Assembly (NCBI GenBank): GCA_947306365.1
Contig: CAMZGD010000002.1
Location: 1 to 64,000, forward strand
Length of the DNA stretch: 64,000 nt
Origin: an uncultured Bacteroidales bacterium
GTDB lineage: Bacteria > Bacteroidota > Bacteroidia > Bacteroidales > UBA932
Reading direction: 5' to 3'
In this document: piece by piece, positions 46,824 through 56,138 of the stretch
Numbering within the stretch: the stretch's first letter is position 1
Layout: each line of letters starts with the position of its first letter
Program-made: the position numbers and the translations under genes
Notes under the pieces: generated by a model
The model's input: the letters and a program-made list of their open reading frames with translations, nothing else
What the model was told of the DNA's origin: nothing
Database searches by the model: none

Positions 46824-46894
46824 AACTTTACTCTTTTTTAGCCGTTAGTTCTGCAAAATTAGTTAAATTTGTGAAGATTAACAACGGGAATGCC

Positions 46895-47380
46895 ATGAGA
46901 TACCTGATCCGCGCACTCAAATACCTGGTCTACTTCGCCATCATTTTCTTCCTGATCGTCGGCATCGTCTACCTGTTCTCGGCCCAGAAGATGGCCGGCA
47001 TTTCGTTCGCCGGTCTGTTCAAGGAGGGTTCGCTGCCGAAGATCGCGCTCTTCTTCGTGGCCGTCTCGGCCATCTATCCGAAACTGAGCTTTTACAAGAA
47101 GGAGTTGTACCTCAACGGAGACTTCACAAAATATGCCGGAATGATCGGCGACGTGATGAAAAGCCTCGGCTATGTGCCAGAATCCTCGGAACCTGGCCTC
47201 GTCACCTACCGGAAGGAAGGTACGTATGCGCGGCTGACCCGTATGTTCGAGGACCGCATCACGTTTGAAACCGCAGGAAATCCGGTCCGGGTGGAAGGCT
47301 ACCGCAAGGACCTGATGCGCATCCTGAGCGCCATCAGTTACCGCGTCCGCCAGGAGGACCGGGAACAGGAAACCAATTAA
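46895..47380 (+). CDS. Membrane-anchored hypothetical protein
   Basis: Two N-terminal TM helices; 161 aa from ATG. Confidence 0.6.
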   Translation: MRYLIRALKYLVYFAIIFFLIVGIVYLFSAQKMAGISFAGLFKEGSLPKIALFFVAVSAIYPKLSFYKKELYLNGDFTKYAGMIGDVMKSLGYVPESSEPGLVTYRKEGTYARLTRMFEDRITFETAGNPVRVEGYRKDLMRILSAISYRVRQEDREQETN

Positions 47381-47398
47381 AACGGGAGGAACCCAGCC

Positions 47399-47620
47399 AT
47401 GATGAAAGTTGTCGCAGAATTCATTTACGAGTACGAGGCTGAAATCGCGAAGGGCCGCCTCGAAAGCGAGGGCATCGAAGCCGTGATCTCCAATGTAAAC
47501 AGTCCGTATCCCGGCTTGCAGCTGGGCAGGCACGGCGTCCAGCTGCTGGTCCACGATTACGACCTGGAATCCGCGCAGATGCTGCTCGACGAGGAAGCGA
47601 CGCCGGAGAGCTCCGAATAG
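47399..47620 (+). CDS. DUF2007-type putative signal-transducing protein
   Basis: 73 aa; YEYEAEIAKGRLESEGIEAVISN...GVQLLVHDYDLESAQMLL. Confidence 0.82.
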   Translation: MMKVVAEFIYEYEAEIAKGRLESEGIEAVISNVNSPYPGLQLGRHGVQLLVHDYDLESAQMLLDEEATPESSE

Positions 47621-48165
47621 AAGGCTTCTCCGTATGCGTCGATAAGCGGCTGCCGCAGGAATTCGTAAACGCGGATTCCTTCGCGGCGGCCTTTTTCAAA
47701 CGCGCACTTGCAGATCTCCCAGCGGTGGAGGTTGAGGGCGGTCAGCCCGTTGCGGAGCACGCTGGCGCGGATGGGGTAGAGGCGGCAGGAGATGGGCTTG
47801 ACGAAGCGGCAGCGTCCGGCGCAATGGGCGCGTTCGATGGCGCAGAAGCACCCCGTATCCTCGAAGCAGGTGTAGGCGCACTCCTCGCCCCCGTGCAGCA
47901 GCGGCGTCACCAGGTCCCCGTCGCGGTCCACTTCAAAAAAACCGGTCTCCGCCACTTTCTCGCGTCCGGCGGGACTCATCCACCCTTCGTATTCCGGGTA
48001 ATGCCGATCCAGCAGTTCCGTCTCGTGTTCCTGCAGCGGCGCACCGCTGTCGCCGATGATGCAGCAGGCCCCGCGGCACGCATTGTAATCGCAGCAGAAG
48101 TACTCCGTGAGCACTTCCGAAGACACCAGAATGTCCCCGATTTGGAGGATGGAAGGCACGTTCAT
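47557..48165 (-). CDS. DUF3109 family Cys-rich protein
   Basis: YFCCDYNACRGACCIIGDSGAPL; CFCAIERAHCAGRCRFVKPISCRLYPIR. Confidence 0.9.
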   Translation of the reverse strand: MNVPSILQIGDILVSSEVLTEYFCCDYNACRGACCIIGDSGAPLQEHETELLDRHYPEYEGWMSPAGREKVAETGFFEVDRDGDLVTPLLHGGEECAYTCFEDTGCFCAIERAHCAGRCRFVKPISCRLYPIRASVLRNGLTALNLHRWEICKCAFEKGRREGIRVYEFLRQPLIDAYGEAFYSELSGVASSSSSICADSRS

Positions 48166-48175
48166 GACGAAAATC

Positions 48176-48207
48176 TTTGCAAATTTAGTCAAATGTTGAT
48201 AAATTTG
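48176..48207 (+). promoter_or_regulatory. Bacteroidota-type promoter TTTG-N20-TAAATTTG
   Basis: Consensus match upstream of TPR gene. Confidence 0.7.
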
Positions 48208-48260
48208 GCAGCTTTTATGCATAGCCCCTTATCTGAATCAAAAACAAAAACGCATAAACG

Positions 48261-49199
48261 ATGAAAAAGGTTTTCTTAACGGTAATGGTCGCCCTCTTCA
48301 CGATGGGCGCCGTTGCAGCGCAAGATCTGGAAAAAGCAACGGAAATCTACAACAACGCCGCTGCGGCAATCGAGAGCAACAAGGCGGAAGCCATCAACCT
48401 GTTTGAACAGGCACTCGAGATGGCCGGTACGCTGGGGGAGGAAGGAGCTGAAATCGCGGCTCAGTGCAAGGGTATTCTTCCGAAGCTCTATATCTCCCTG
48501 GGCAAGGAACTCTATCAGGAAAAGAATATCGAGGAGGCCGTCGCCAAGTTCAGGAAGGCCGCCGAGGTCGGTGCCGCTTTCGGTGACGCCGACGTGGTGG
48601 AAGAGGCCAACGGCCTGATCCCGCAGCTGCTGATGGCCGATGCCAACGGTCTGCTCAAGGACAAGAATTTCGAAGCCGCAGCCGCCGCCTACCAGAAGGT
48701 GATCGACGCCGATCCGACGAACGGCAACGCGCATCTGCGCAAGGGCCAGGCGCTTTCTCAGCTCGGCAAGGTGGACGATGCCATCAAGGCGTTCGAGCTC
48801 GCTTCTGAGAACGGCCAGGAGGAGCAGGCTGCCAAGCAGCTCTCCAACCTTTATGTAAAGAAGGCCGTCGAATGCCAGAAAGCGAAGGATATGAAGGGCG
48901 CGCTTGAAAACGCCCAGAAGTCGACCCAGTACGTCGACAACGCCAACGCCCAGAAGATCATCGGCATGAGCGCCATGCAGCTCAAGCAGAACAAGGTGGC
49001 GGCCGATGCCTTCGAGGCCTATCTGGCGATGAATCCCAACGCCATCACGAAGGATGCGGGCGTGGTCTACAACCTGGGTACGGCCCTGGTCGCCCTCGGC
49101 GAGAACGACAAGGCCTGCGGCTATTTCCAGAAGATTGCGCAGGACGCCAAGTTTGGCGAGGGTGCCCGTTACCAGATCACCCAGCTCAAATGCAAATAG
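48261..49199 (+). CDS. Tetratricopeptide repeat protein, exported
   Basis: Signal peptide; several TPR-like motifs. Confidence 0.85.
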   Translation: MKKVFLTVMVALFTMGAVAAQDLEKATEIYNNAAAAIESNKAEAINLFEQALEMAGTLGEEGAEIAAQCKGILPKLYISLGKELYQEKNIEEAVAKFRKAAEVGAAFGDADVVEEANGLIPQLLMADANGLLKDKNFEAAAAAYQKVIDADPTNGNAHLRKGQALSQLGKVDDAIKAFELASENGQEEQAAKQLSNLYVKKAVECQKAKDMKGALENAQKSTQYVDNANAQKIIGMSAMQLKQNKVAADAFEAYLAMNPNAITKDAGVVYNLGTALVALGENDKACGYFQKIAQDAKFGEGARYQITQLKCK

Positions 49200-50947
49200 C
49201 CCTCGAGCTTCTCGCACCTGCGAGAAATGCGGATATCGGCATCGCAGCGATCGACTGTGGTGCCGATGCCGTTTATATCGCGGGGCCTGCGTTCGGCGCC
49301 CGTGCGGCGGCGGGCAATCCGGTCGCGGATATCGCCCGTCTCTGCCGCTACGCACACCTGTACGGTGCGAAGGTCCACGCGACCGTCAACACGCTGTTGC
49401 AGGACGGGGAGCTCGAACAGGCAAGAACGTTGATGTGGGACCTCTATGAGGCCGGCATCGATGTCTTCATCATCCAGGACCTGCAGCTGCTTGCGCTGGA
49501 CCTGCCGCCCGTGGAGCTGCACGCTTCGACACAGACGGCCATCCGGACGCCGCAGCGGGCAAGGGAACTTGCCGCGCTCGGCTTCTCGCGGCTGGTGCTG
49601 GAACGCCAGCTCACGCTCGAAGAGATTCGCGCCATCCGTGCGGCCGTGGACTGCGACCTGGAGTTTTTCATCCACGGCGCCCTTTGCGTGGGTTACAGCG
49701 GGGAGTGCTACCTGAGCCAGCACCTGACGGGCCGCAGCGCCAACCGCGGTGTCTGCGCCCAGGCCTGCCGGTCGCGCTACGACCTGACGGATGCCGACGG
49801 CCGCGTGCTGGTGCGCGACCGGACGCTGCTTTCGCCCAGGGACCTGCGCTTCGACCGGTACTTGCCGCAACTGGTGGAGGCCGGCATCACGTCGTTCAAG
49901 ATAGAAGGACGGCTCAAGAACGCCTCCTATGTGAAGAATGTCGTGCGGCATTACCGGCAGGTGATCGACGCTTTCATCGCCTCGTCCGTCACGACCGACG
50001 CATCCGGGCCGCATTACTGTCGCGCTTCGGCCGGACACCTGGAGGGTGGCTTCACGCCCGATCCCGACAAGACGTTCCAGCGCGGCTATTCCGGCGGTTT
50101 CCTCGACGGACATCCGGCCACGATGCAGTCGGTCGATGCGGCCAAGGCGCTCGGCGAGTATCTCGGCGATGTCGTCTCGGTCCGCGGCCGGATCGTGGAA
50201 ATCCGTACGGACAAGCCGATGGCCAATGGCGACGGCCTGTCTTTCGTCAACCGAGAGGGTGAGGTCACGGGCGGCCGTGCGGAGGTGGTGCAAGGCAATC
50301 GCGTGACGCTGCGCGACCCTGCAGGACTGGCATCCGGAATGCGGGTATACCGCAATCTTGACATCCGTTTCGAACGGGAGCTGGAAAAGAATATGCCGCA
50401 ACGGGTGCTGGACGTAAAGCTCGAATGGCGTTCGGAGGGTGAAAAGACGTGCGTGACGGCTTCTTCGCAGGGTCTCGTCGTAGAACGTCGCTTCGCTGAT
50501 GATGCGCCCGTAGCCGAAAAGCCCGTGGCTGCGCTCGATAATCTGCGCCGACAGCTGGGTAAGCACAGCGGGCCTTTCGCCTTTATGGTCGATGCAGTGG
50601 AAGCCGATCCTGTCCGTTTCTACTCCCCGGCCTTCCTCAACCAGATCCGGCGCGACCTGGCCGCGGATCTTCAAGAGAAACTGGAGCTTCGCCCACGAAA
50701 GGAAACGCCTCACACGCCGCGGCCCGATGCCGCCTCGTTGAACCGTTCGACGCTCGCCGTTCCCGAAGAACTGCTCCGCAGCCGCTGCTGTATCCGCTGG
50801 GAGCTGGGCCTCTGCCCGAAGCAGCATCCGGCCAAGCCCGGGATGACGACGGCTCTCCCCCGCGAACCGCTCTACCTCGTCAACCAGTCCAACCGCCTCC
50901 GCCTCGCCTTCGACTGCAAGAACTGCGAGATGGTCGTCCTGTCGTAG
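49190..50947 (+). CDS. Peptidase U32 family protein
   Basis: LELLAPARNADIGIAAIDCGADAVYI; GYSGECYLSQHLTGRSANRGVCAQACR. Confidence 0.94.
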   Translation: MQIALELLAPARNADIGIAAIDCGADAVYIAGPAFGARAAAGNPVADIARLCRYAHLYGAKVHATVNTLLQDGELEQARTLMWDLYEAGIDVFIIQDLQLLALDLPPVELHASTQTAIRTPQRARELAALGFSRLVLERQLTLEEIRAIRAAVDCDLEFFIHGALCVGYSGECYLSQHLTGRSANRGVCAQACRSRYDLTDADGRVLVRDRTLLSPRDLRFDRYLPQLVEAGITSFKIEGRLKNASYVKNVVRHYRQVIDAFIASSVTTDASGPHYCRASAGHLEGGFTPDPDKTFQRGYSGGFLDGHPATMQSVDAAKALGEYLGDVVSVRGRIVEIRTDKPMANGDGLSFVNREGEVTGGRAEVVQGNRVTLRDPAGLASGMRVYRNLDIRFERELEKNMPQRVLDVKLEWRSEGEKTCVTASSQGLVVERRFADDAPVAEKPVAALDNLRRQLGKHSGPFAFMVDAVEADPVRFYSPAFLNQIRRDLAADLQEKLELRPRKETPHTPRPDAASLNRSTLAVPEELLRSRCCIRWELGLCPKQHPAKPGMTTALPREPLYLVNQSNRLRLAFDCKNCEMVVLS

Positions 50948-50965
50948 CTGGTGGCGCTTAATTAG

Positions 50966-51041
50966 CTGATTGTCTGCCATTTATGATAAATCGCTTGCGT
51001 AAAAATGCGCAAGCGATTATGCGTAAAGCTCAGACAATCAG
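50966..51041. repeat. Nested inverted repeats (outer 11 bp, inner 11 bp)
   Basis: CTGATTGTCTG/CAGACAATCAG enclosing AATCGCTTGCG/CGCAAGCGATT. Confidence 0.92.
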
Positions 51042-51059
51042 GGATTTATCTGCCACGAT

Positions 51060-52157
51060 TTATTTTTGTCTGAGATGGCGCAGGAACTCCTCGGACATCC
51101 GCAGGAAGCCCAGGTCGGTCTGGTGGCAGCCGTCGACGGCGCCTTCGCCGTCGGGACCGGTCAGCCGGTCGGCCGGGATGTAGCGGAAATTGTCGTAGCC
51201 TTCTTTCCGGAGCTTCGAATAGATTTCGTGCCAATAGGCGTTCTTCTCGGCAATCTGGTCGTGGACGTCCTTATTGACGGCCGAATGGGAGAACCAGATG
51301 TGCTCGACCAGATAGATCGGGGCGTCAGGCCGCCGTTTCGCCAGGTACGTCAGAAAATACCAGGCGCTGTCCTGCATCACTTTCAGCGTGCAGTTCTCCA
51401 AGCAGTCGATCACGTACTGCTCCGCGTCGATCCGCGCCACGGCTTCCGCCATCGACTTGTCCATCCGGGCATTCCCGCTGAAGCCCAGGTTGACGCATTC
51501 CTTTTGCAAGGCCCGGCTGATGATGGAGGTATAGACCATGCCCGGACGTGAGGCGCAGCCGCCCTGGGTGATGCTCGTTCCGTAGAAGACCAGGGGCTTT
51601 TCCCGGCCCTTGACCAGCACGTCGCGGTGCGGCTTCCCGACCGAGGCGTCCTTTGTCACCCCGACCTCGACTTTCGTAACGCCGTCGTAGAGGGGAAGAT
51701 AAGCCATATAGTCGTGGTCGCGGCCGTCCATCCCGCTGACAGCGATCTGCACCTTGGTGGAATCTTTCCCGTTGGGGATGGCCGTTCCGATGAACTGCCA
51801 GTGGTCATTCTCGTCGAGTCGGTAGAGGTCGATGCCGCGGATGCCCGTTCCGGCCATATGGTGCATGATGAAGTTGTTGAGCAAAGTCCAGCGGAATCCG
51901 ATAACCCGGCTGTTGCTCGAGAAACGGACGGCCAGGCCTGCCGAATTCAGGCCGAGGTCCCATACGCCCTGGCGGATGACGGGTTTCAGGTCTTCCGGCA
52001 GGCGGGAATAGTACAGCGCGGTGTTGTCGTAGCCCTGGTTGATGAGCATCAGGTTGCGGGCGTCGACATACTTGAGTTCCGAGGCTTTTTGCGCGGAACC
52101 GGTGGCCGGCAGCAACAGCAGTGCAAGGGCCGGCAGCAGCAGGAACATTCTTTTCAT
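51060..52157 (-). CDS. SGNH/GDSL hydrolase family protein
   Basis: VFYGTSITQGGCASRPGMVY; LGFSGNARMD; DGCHQTDLGF. Confidence 0.92.
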   Translation of the reverse strand: MKRMFLLLPALALLLLPATGSAQKASELKYVDARNLMLINQGYDNTALYYSRLPEDLKPVIRQGVWDLGLNSAGLAVRFSSNSRVIGFRWTLLNNFIMHHMAGTGIRGIDLYRLDENDHWQFIGTAIPNGKDSTKVQIAVSGMDGRDHDYMAYLPLYDGVTKVEVGVTKDASVGKPHRDVLVKGREKPLVFYGTSITQGGCASRPGMVYTSIISRALQKECVNLGFSGNARMDKSMAEAVARIDAEQYVIDCLENCTLKVMQDSAWYFLTYLAKRRPDAPIYLVEHIWFSHSAVNKDVHDQIAEKNAYWHEIYSKLRKEGYDNFRYIPADRLTGPDGEGAVDGCHQTDLGFLRMSEEFLRHLRQK

Positions 52158-53017
52158 GCGGGGGATATCCATTCGATTTTGATTCCTTTGCGCTCCATTC
52201 CGCGGAACCAGGTCATCTGCCGCTTGGCAAACTGGTGGATGGCGGTCTGCAGCCGGTCGACCATTTCGTCGTAGGCGAGGGCGCCGGTGAGGTAGAGCGT
52301 CACGTATTTGTATTCTAGGCCGTAGTACAGCAGGTCTTCGGGGCGGAGACCGCTTTCGAGCAGGCCGCGCACTTCTTCCACGAGCCCTTCGTCGAGCCGG
52401 GTGCGCAGCCGCCGGTCGATCCGTGCGTTGCGTTCCTCGCGCGAGACGGCGATGCCGATGTAGCGGGTGTTCCGCGGCAGGAAAGCCGTGCGGGTCACAG
52501 GGTGCGTCGTTTCATAGACGGCGATTTCCAGCGCGCGGATCAGGCGCTGGCGGGTGTCGTAGTCCGTGGTGTTGTGGGGCGTGCGGAGCGCTTCGTACCG
52601 GGCGATCAGTGTTTCCGTCGGCAGCGTCTCCAGTTCGGCGCGCAGCGCCGGGTCGGGCGGGACGTCGGGCAGGTGGTAGCCGCAGGTGGCGGCCTCGATG
52701 TAGAGGCCGCTGCCGCCGCAGAGGATCGGCGTGCGGCCGCGTTCCACGATGTCGCGGTACGCGCGTTCAAAGTCGTGCTGGTACTGGAAGATGTTGTATT
52801 TCGTTCCGGCGTCCACGATGTCGATCAGGTGGTAGGGAACCTCGCCGTATTCGGCCAGGTCCTTGCCCGTACCGATGTCCATGCCGCGGTACACCTGGCG
52901 CGAGTCGCCGGAGAGGATCTCCCCGTCGAGCGTCCGGGCCAGCTGCACGGCATAGCGGGTCTTGCCGGAGGCGGTGGGGCCGAGGACACAGATCAGATCG
53001 TAGCCCCCGTCCATCAT
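52154..53017 (-). CDS. miaA: tRNA dimethylallyltransferase
   Basis: GPTASGKTRYAVQLA; GDSRQVYRGMDIGTGK. Confidence 0.95.
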   Translation of the reverse strand: MMDGGYDLICVLGPTASGKTRYAVQLARTLDGEILSGDSRQVYRGMDIGTGKDLAEYGEVPYHLIDIVDAGTKYNIFQYQHDFERAYRDIVERGRTPILCGGSGLYIEAATCGYHLPDVPPDPALRAELETLPTETLIARYEALRTPHNTTDYDTRQRLIRALEIAVYETTHPVTRTAFLPRNTRYIGIAVSREERNARIDRRLRTRLDEGLVEEVRGLLESGLRPEDLLYYGLEYKYVTLYLTGALAYDEMVDRLQTAIHQFAKRQMTWFRGMERKGIKIEWISPA

Positions 53018-54087
53018 TCGGCGTCGGTATCGGGAAGCTGGATTTCCTTGAAACGCTTGGCGCGCTGTTTCCAGCGTTCGCGGGCATACTGCTGCATGTC
53101 GCTCACCTCGTCGTTCTCGTCGATGATTTCCAGGCCGAGGATCGTCTCGATGATGTCTTCGAGCGTCAGGATGCCCTGGAAGCAGCCGTATTCGTCGATG
53201 ATCAGGCCGATCTGCTCCTTCTTGGCCAGCAGCGTGTCCCAGATGTCGGCCACGGACTGCTCCTCGTTGAAGAAGGTGATGTCGCGCTTGATCTCGCTCA
53301 GGCGCATGTCGAACTTGTCTTCGGCCAGGCATTCGAGCGCTTCGCTGCGGAGGATGTAGCCCGTGATGTATTCGGGCGATTCGGAATAGACCGGAATGCG
53401 GGAATAGTGCTCGAAGTCCTTGTCCTTGTAGAAATTCTTCAGGGTCATGTTCTCCGAGGCGGTCTGCGCGACCACGCGGGGCGTCATCACGTCGTAGGCT
53501 TTCACGCCGTCGAGCTTGATGACGTTCTGGATGATGCGGTTCTCGTCTTCGTCGATCACGCCTTCCTCTTCGCCCACGTTGGCCATCGCCGACACTTCCT
53601 CGCGGCTCACGGACGCTTCGTCGTCGTCTTTCTGGAAGATCCGGGAGATGAGTTCGATGAGGATGACGATCGGGTACATCAGCACGATCAGCGCCCGCAG
53701 TACGCGCGTGGTGAAGCCCATCAGGCTGCGATAGTACGATGTGCCGATGGTCTTCGGGATGATCTCGGCGAAGACCAGGATGAGCAGGGTGGTGATGGCC
53801 GATACCCAGCCGAACAGCTCGGATCCCCAGAGCAGGGTGGCCTGCCGGCCCACGCCGGCCGCACCGATGGTGTTGGCGATGGTGTTGAGGGCCAGGATCG
53901 CGGCCAGCGGGCGGGCGCTCTCCTCCTTATATTGCATGAACCGGGTGGCGGGCTTGTAGCCTTCGTCCTCCCGCATCGTGATATAGGAGATGGGCGTGGA
54001 CAGCAGCACCGACTCGAGGATCGAGCACAGGAAGGAGATGCCCATCGCACCCAGAAGGAAAAGCAGCAGAAGTGACAGAGGTGACAT
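53014..54087 (-). CDS. Hemolysin family protein (DUF21/CNNM plus CBS)
   Basis: DUF21 TM domain; VMTPRVV; CBS-like GYILRSEALE. Confidence 0.92.
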   Translation of the reverse strand: MSPLSLLLLFLLGAMGISFLCSILESVLLSTPISYITMREDEGYKPATRFMQYKEESARPLAAILALNTIANTIGAAGVGRQATLLWGSELFGWVSAITTLLILVFAEIIPKTIGTSYYRSLMGFTTRVLRALIVLMYPIVILIELISRIFQKDDDEASVSREEVSAMANVGEEEGVIDEDENRIIQNVIKLDGVKAYDVMTPRVVAQTASENMTLKNFYKDKDFEHYSRIPVYSESPEYITGYILRSEALECLAEDKFDMRLSEIKRDITFFNEEQSVADIWDTLLAKKEQIGLIIDEYGCFQGILTLEDIIETILGLEIIDENDEVSDMQQYARERWKQRAKRFKEIQLPDTDAE

Positions 54088-55130
54088 TATTGCGTTTTTC
54101 TAGTCAAAGTTCCGTCGTCGGAGATATCCAGTCCGTACTGGCCGCGGAAATCGGCCTCCGAGAGGCTGCGCATATGCTGCGCCACGCGGTCGGTCGGATC
54201 GAGGCGCGGGCCGGTGCCCTGGGTCTGGATGAAGGAGTGGATGCGGCCGTCCACGAAGCGGCCGTCGCGGGTGATCCGGGCGACCAGCACCGGGGCGTAA
54301 CCGTTTACGCCGGCCAGGTTTACGCCGAAGGTGGTGCAGAAGTTGCCGAGGCTGTAGGCGATGAGCCGGTCGCGGTAGCATTCCACGGCCCGCGTGACGT
54401 GGGGGCCGTGGCCGAACACCAGGTCGGCGCCCAGGTCGACGCACCGGTGGGCGAAGGCCCGGAGGTCGCCGCGGTTCTCGCCGAGATAGGTCTCGGGACC
54501 GTCGGGCAGGTGGGAGAATTTTGCGCCTTCCGCGCCGCCGTGGAAGGTGACGACCAGGATGTCGCATTGCGGCCGCAGGTCGGTGAGGATCCGCGTCACG
54601 GACGCCGTGTCGGTGTGTTTCAAGGTATAGGCGTTGTGTCCGAACGAGCAGACGCCGTAGCGGATGCCGTCCTTTTCGATGACCGCGGATTCGCAGTCGG
54701 GCAGGCCGCTGTAGCGGATTCCCTGGCTGTCGAGCACTTCCTGCGTGCGGAGCAGGCCGTAGGTTCCGAAGTCATTGGTGTGGTTGTTGGCCAGGTTGAG
54801 ATAGTCGAATCCGGCCTCCTTGAGCAGGTGCGCATAGCTCTCGGGCATCCGGAAGGCGTAGTTGTTGGCCTTGCCGGTGTCCTTGGTGCACGCCCCGCCT
54901 TCGCAGATCACGCCTTCCAGGTTTCCGGCCGAGAGGTCTGCGTCGAGAAAGAGCTGCTTCACGTCGGCGAAGATGTCGGCGCCGTCGTTTGCGGGAAGCC
55001 GGACGGTGGGATAGGTGGTGCCCATCATGATGTCGCCGCACATCGCGACGGTGAGCAGCGAATCGGTTTCCTGCGCCGGGGCGGCGGCGCAGCAGAGCGT
55101 CAGGAGGCAGACGGTCAGCAGGCGTTTCAT
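54087..55130 (-). CDS. CapA family protein
   Basis: VAMCGDIMMGTTYP; LANNHTNDFG; FGHGPHVTRAVECY. Confidence 0.92.
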   Translation of the reverse strand: MKRLLTVCLLTLCCAAAPAQETDSLLTVAMCGDIMMGTTYPTVRLPANDGADIFADVKQLFLDADLSAGNLEGVICEGGACTKDTGKANNYAFRMPESYAHLLKEAGFDYLNLANNHTNDFGTYGLLRTQEVLDSQGIRYSGLPDCESAVIEKDGIRYGVCSFGHNAYTLKHTDTASVTRILTDLRPQCDILVVTFHGGAEGAKFSHLPDGPETYLGENRGDLRAFAHRCVDLGADLVFGHGPHVTRAVECYRDRLIAYSLGNFCTTFGVNLAGVNGYAPVLVARITRDGRFVDGRIHSFIQTQGTGPRLDPTDRVAQHMRSLSEADFRGQYGLDISDDGTLTRKTQ

Positions 55131-55996
55131 TGCCGGTTCTTCTTAGGTGCGCAGTAGTGGGTTTTCGCCGGTTCCGTCCGTCGGGCGGGTATTTTCCGGA
55201 TATGGGCGACGACGATCAGCGCAATGCCGGCCAGGATGAACGGGATGCTGAGCAGCTGGCCCATATTGAGGAGCATATTCTCTTCGAAGCCCACCTGCGG
55301 CTCCTTGATGAACTCGATGAGGAAGCGCATGCCGAAGCAGATCAGGAAGAACATGCCGAAGAACCAGCCGCGGTAGCGCTTGTCCAGCCGGTGATTGTAG
55401 TTCCACAGCAGGAGCAGGCCCAGCAGCAGGTAGGTGAGCGCCTCATAGATCTGCGTGGGATGCTTGGGCAGCGTCTCGCCGCGCCGTTCGAAGATGAAGC
55501 CCCACGGCAGGTTGGTGACGTCGCCGTAGATTTCCGAATTGAAGAGGTTGCCCAGGCGGATGAAGCAGCCGGCGAAGGCCACCGCGATTACGAGCCGGTC
55601 GAACACCCACAGCAGGTCGAAGCCGTTCTGCTTGCCGTAACGGTGGACATACCACCAGACGGCCAGCATCACGCCGATGGCGCCGCCGTGCGAAGCCAGC
55701 CCGCCCTTCCAGGGCTTGAAGATCTCCACCCAGTGCTCGCTGGTGAGATAGTAAGATGGCTCATAGAAGAGGCAATGGCCGAGCCGTGCGCCCACGATCG
55801 TGCCGATGAGCAGCGCATAGAGCAGCGGCTCGAGCAGTTTCGTGTCGACGCCCTCGCGCTTGTAGAAGCGGTCGAAGAGCCAGTATCCCAGCGGGAAGCC
55901 GGCCACGAACAGGAGCGAATACCATCGCAGGGTCAGCGGTCCGAGCTTGAAGATGATCGGATCGACGTTCCAGGTAACCGAAAGGAAATCTATCAT
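55127..55996 (-). CDS. lgt: Prolipoprotein diacylglyceryl transferase
   Basis: GGLASHGGAIGVMLA; RLGNLFNSEIYG. Confidence 0.96.
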   Translation of the reverse strand: MIDFLSVTWNVDPIIFKLGPLTLRWYSLLFVAGFPLGYWLFDRFYKREGVDTKLLEPLLYALLIGTIVGARLGHCLFYEPSYYLTSEHWVEIFKPWKGGLASHGGAIGVMLAVWWYVHRYGKQNGFDLLWVFDRLVIAVAFAGCFIRLGNLFNSEIYGDVTNLPWGFIFERRGETLPKHPTQIYEALTYLLLGLLLLWNYNHRLDKRYRGWFFGMFFLICFGMRFLIEFIKEPQVGFEENMLLNMGQLLSIPFILAGIALIVVAHIRKIPARRTEPAKTHYCAPKKNRQ

Positions 55997-56010
55997 AGTG
56001 TGTTTCTTTT

Positions 56011-56135
56011 TGATGATTTGTTACCGTTTCAAGACTACGGCCCCTTTGGGGCCTATCCCTCCCATCGTTCCGATGGGCCCCTCCCACTCACGGCTGCGTG
56101 GGCGCAGACGGTCTTGAAACGGTAACAAATCATCA
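56011..56135. repeat. Large structured inverted repeat, 25-bp perfect arms enclosing three hairpins
   Basis: TGATGATTTGTTACCGTTTCAAGAC (56011-56035) / exact reverse complement (56111-56135); inner GGCCCC-TTT-GGGGCC, CCCATCG-TTC-CGATGGG and CCCAC...GTGGG. Confidence 0.95.
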
Positions 56136-56138
56136 TAA

